DNA of 5,491 nucleotides, from positions 1,701 to 7,191 of the forward strand of contig DKBC01000194.1 of the NCBI GenBank assembly GCA_002451065.1, in the 5' to 3' direction. Made by a program: the position numbers and the translations under genes. Shown piece after piece: positions 5,134 through 5,491 of the stretch. This DNA is from Betaproteobacteria bacterium UBA6910 (GTDB lineage Bacteria > Pseudomonadota > Gammaproteobacteria > Burkholderiales > UBA6910). The notes under the pieces were generated by a model. It worked only from the letters and a program-made list of their open reading frames with translations, was not told where the DNA came from and ran no database searches. The first letter of the stretch is position 1. Every line of letters starts with the position of its first letter.

Positions 5134-5491
5134 CTACTCGACGGTTACGCTCTTGGCGAGGTTGCGCGGCTTGTCCACGTCGGTGCCCCGGACCAGGGCA
5201 ACGTGGTAGGCAAGGAGCTGCAGCGGGACCACGTGCAGGATCGGCGAGAGCAGGCCCGCATGATCGGTCATCTTGATCACGTGAACGCCCTCGGTCTCGG
5301 TGATGTGGCTTTCGAGATCGGCAAAGACATAGAGTTCGCCGCCCCGGGCCCTCACTTCCTGGAGATTCGACTTGAGCTTTTCCAGCAGCAGGTCGTTGGG
5401 CGCCACCGCCACGACGGGCATGTCCCGGTCCACCAGGGCGAGGGGACCGTGCTTGAGTTCCCCCGCCGGGTAGGCCTCGGCGTGGATGTAG
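5134..5491 (-). CDS. glmS: Glutamine-fructose-6-phosphate aminotransferase (isomerising), C-terminal part
   Basis: The last 118 residues of GlmS, which makes glucosamine-6-phosphate from fructose-6-phosphate and glutamine, the entry step to UDP-GlcNAc for peptidoglycan and LPS, in the cytoplasm. The fragment starts [19 protein letters not shown], a highly conserved part of the second SIS (isomerase) domain. The His of ELKHGP (codon 5449-5451) matches E. coli H504, which opens the sugar ring. It continues through [20 protein letters not shown] and [23 protein letters not shown], and ends in the invariant LAKSVTVE, whose Lys matches E. coli K603 (sugar binding). The N-terminal glutaminase domain, first SIS domain and the catalytic Glu lie beyond the right edge; full length is expected to be about 610 residues. 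The match is unambiguous and the C-terminus is complete. In this family the C-terminal tail takes part in the active site, so the intact ending implies a functional gene. Confidence 0.97.
   Translation of the reverse strand, partial: YIHAEAYPAGELKHGPLALVDRDMPVVAVAPNDLLLEKLKSNLQEVRARGGELYVFADLESHITETEGVHVIKMTDHAGLLSPILHVVPLQLLAYHVALVRGTDVDKPRNLAKSVTVE

Overview
The window is GC-rich, densely coded bacterial DNA. Gene content and protein style (OmpR-type two-component pair, PlsB-type acyltransferase with an N-terminal membrane anchor, GlmS with a canonical C-terminus) point to a pseudomonadote, most likely a betaproteobacterium or a related gammaproteobacterium. No rRNA, tRNA, CRISPR array or intact insertion sequence was seen.

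Left part (1-1635), all on the minus strand. Reading right to left: a small secreted protein of unknown function (1273-1635), a 247-base spacer with a strong GC-rich hairpin, an OmpR/PhoB-family response regulator (327-1025), and the N-terminal part of its sensor histidine kinase (1-320, cut by the window edge). The regulator and kinase are six bases apart and form a two-component operon. The small secreted protein is the nearest candidate partner or target.

Middle part (1636-2400). A spacer of about 495 bases holds no recognisable gene but has a candidate promoter and a small perfect hairpin at its right end. These lead into an 89-codon plus-strand reading frame whose first 75 or so residues look like the start of a bacterial TIR domain of the kind found on TIR-WD40/TIR-NTPase proteins. 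It is truncated, lacks the expected catalytic region, and runs into the start of the next gene. I read it as the relic of a TIR effector or defence gene.

Right part (2384-5491). A 480-residue PlsB-like acyltransferase (plus strand) ends tail to tail with a DUF2817/M14-like zinc carboxypeptidase-family gene (minus strand), their stop codons overlapping by three to four bases. After a 228-base spacer comes the C-terminal end of glmS (minus strand, cut by the window edge). These are housekeeping-type envelope functions: phospholipid acylation, a metallopeptidase-fold hydrolase, and synthesis of glucosamine-6-phosphate for peptidoglycan and LPS. The most unusual item is the TIR relic wedged against the acyltransferase start; I see no complete new system.
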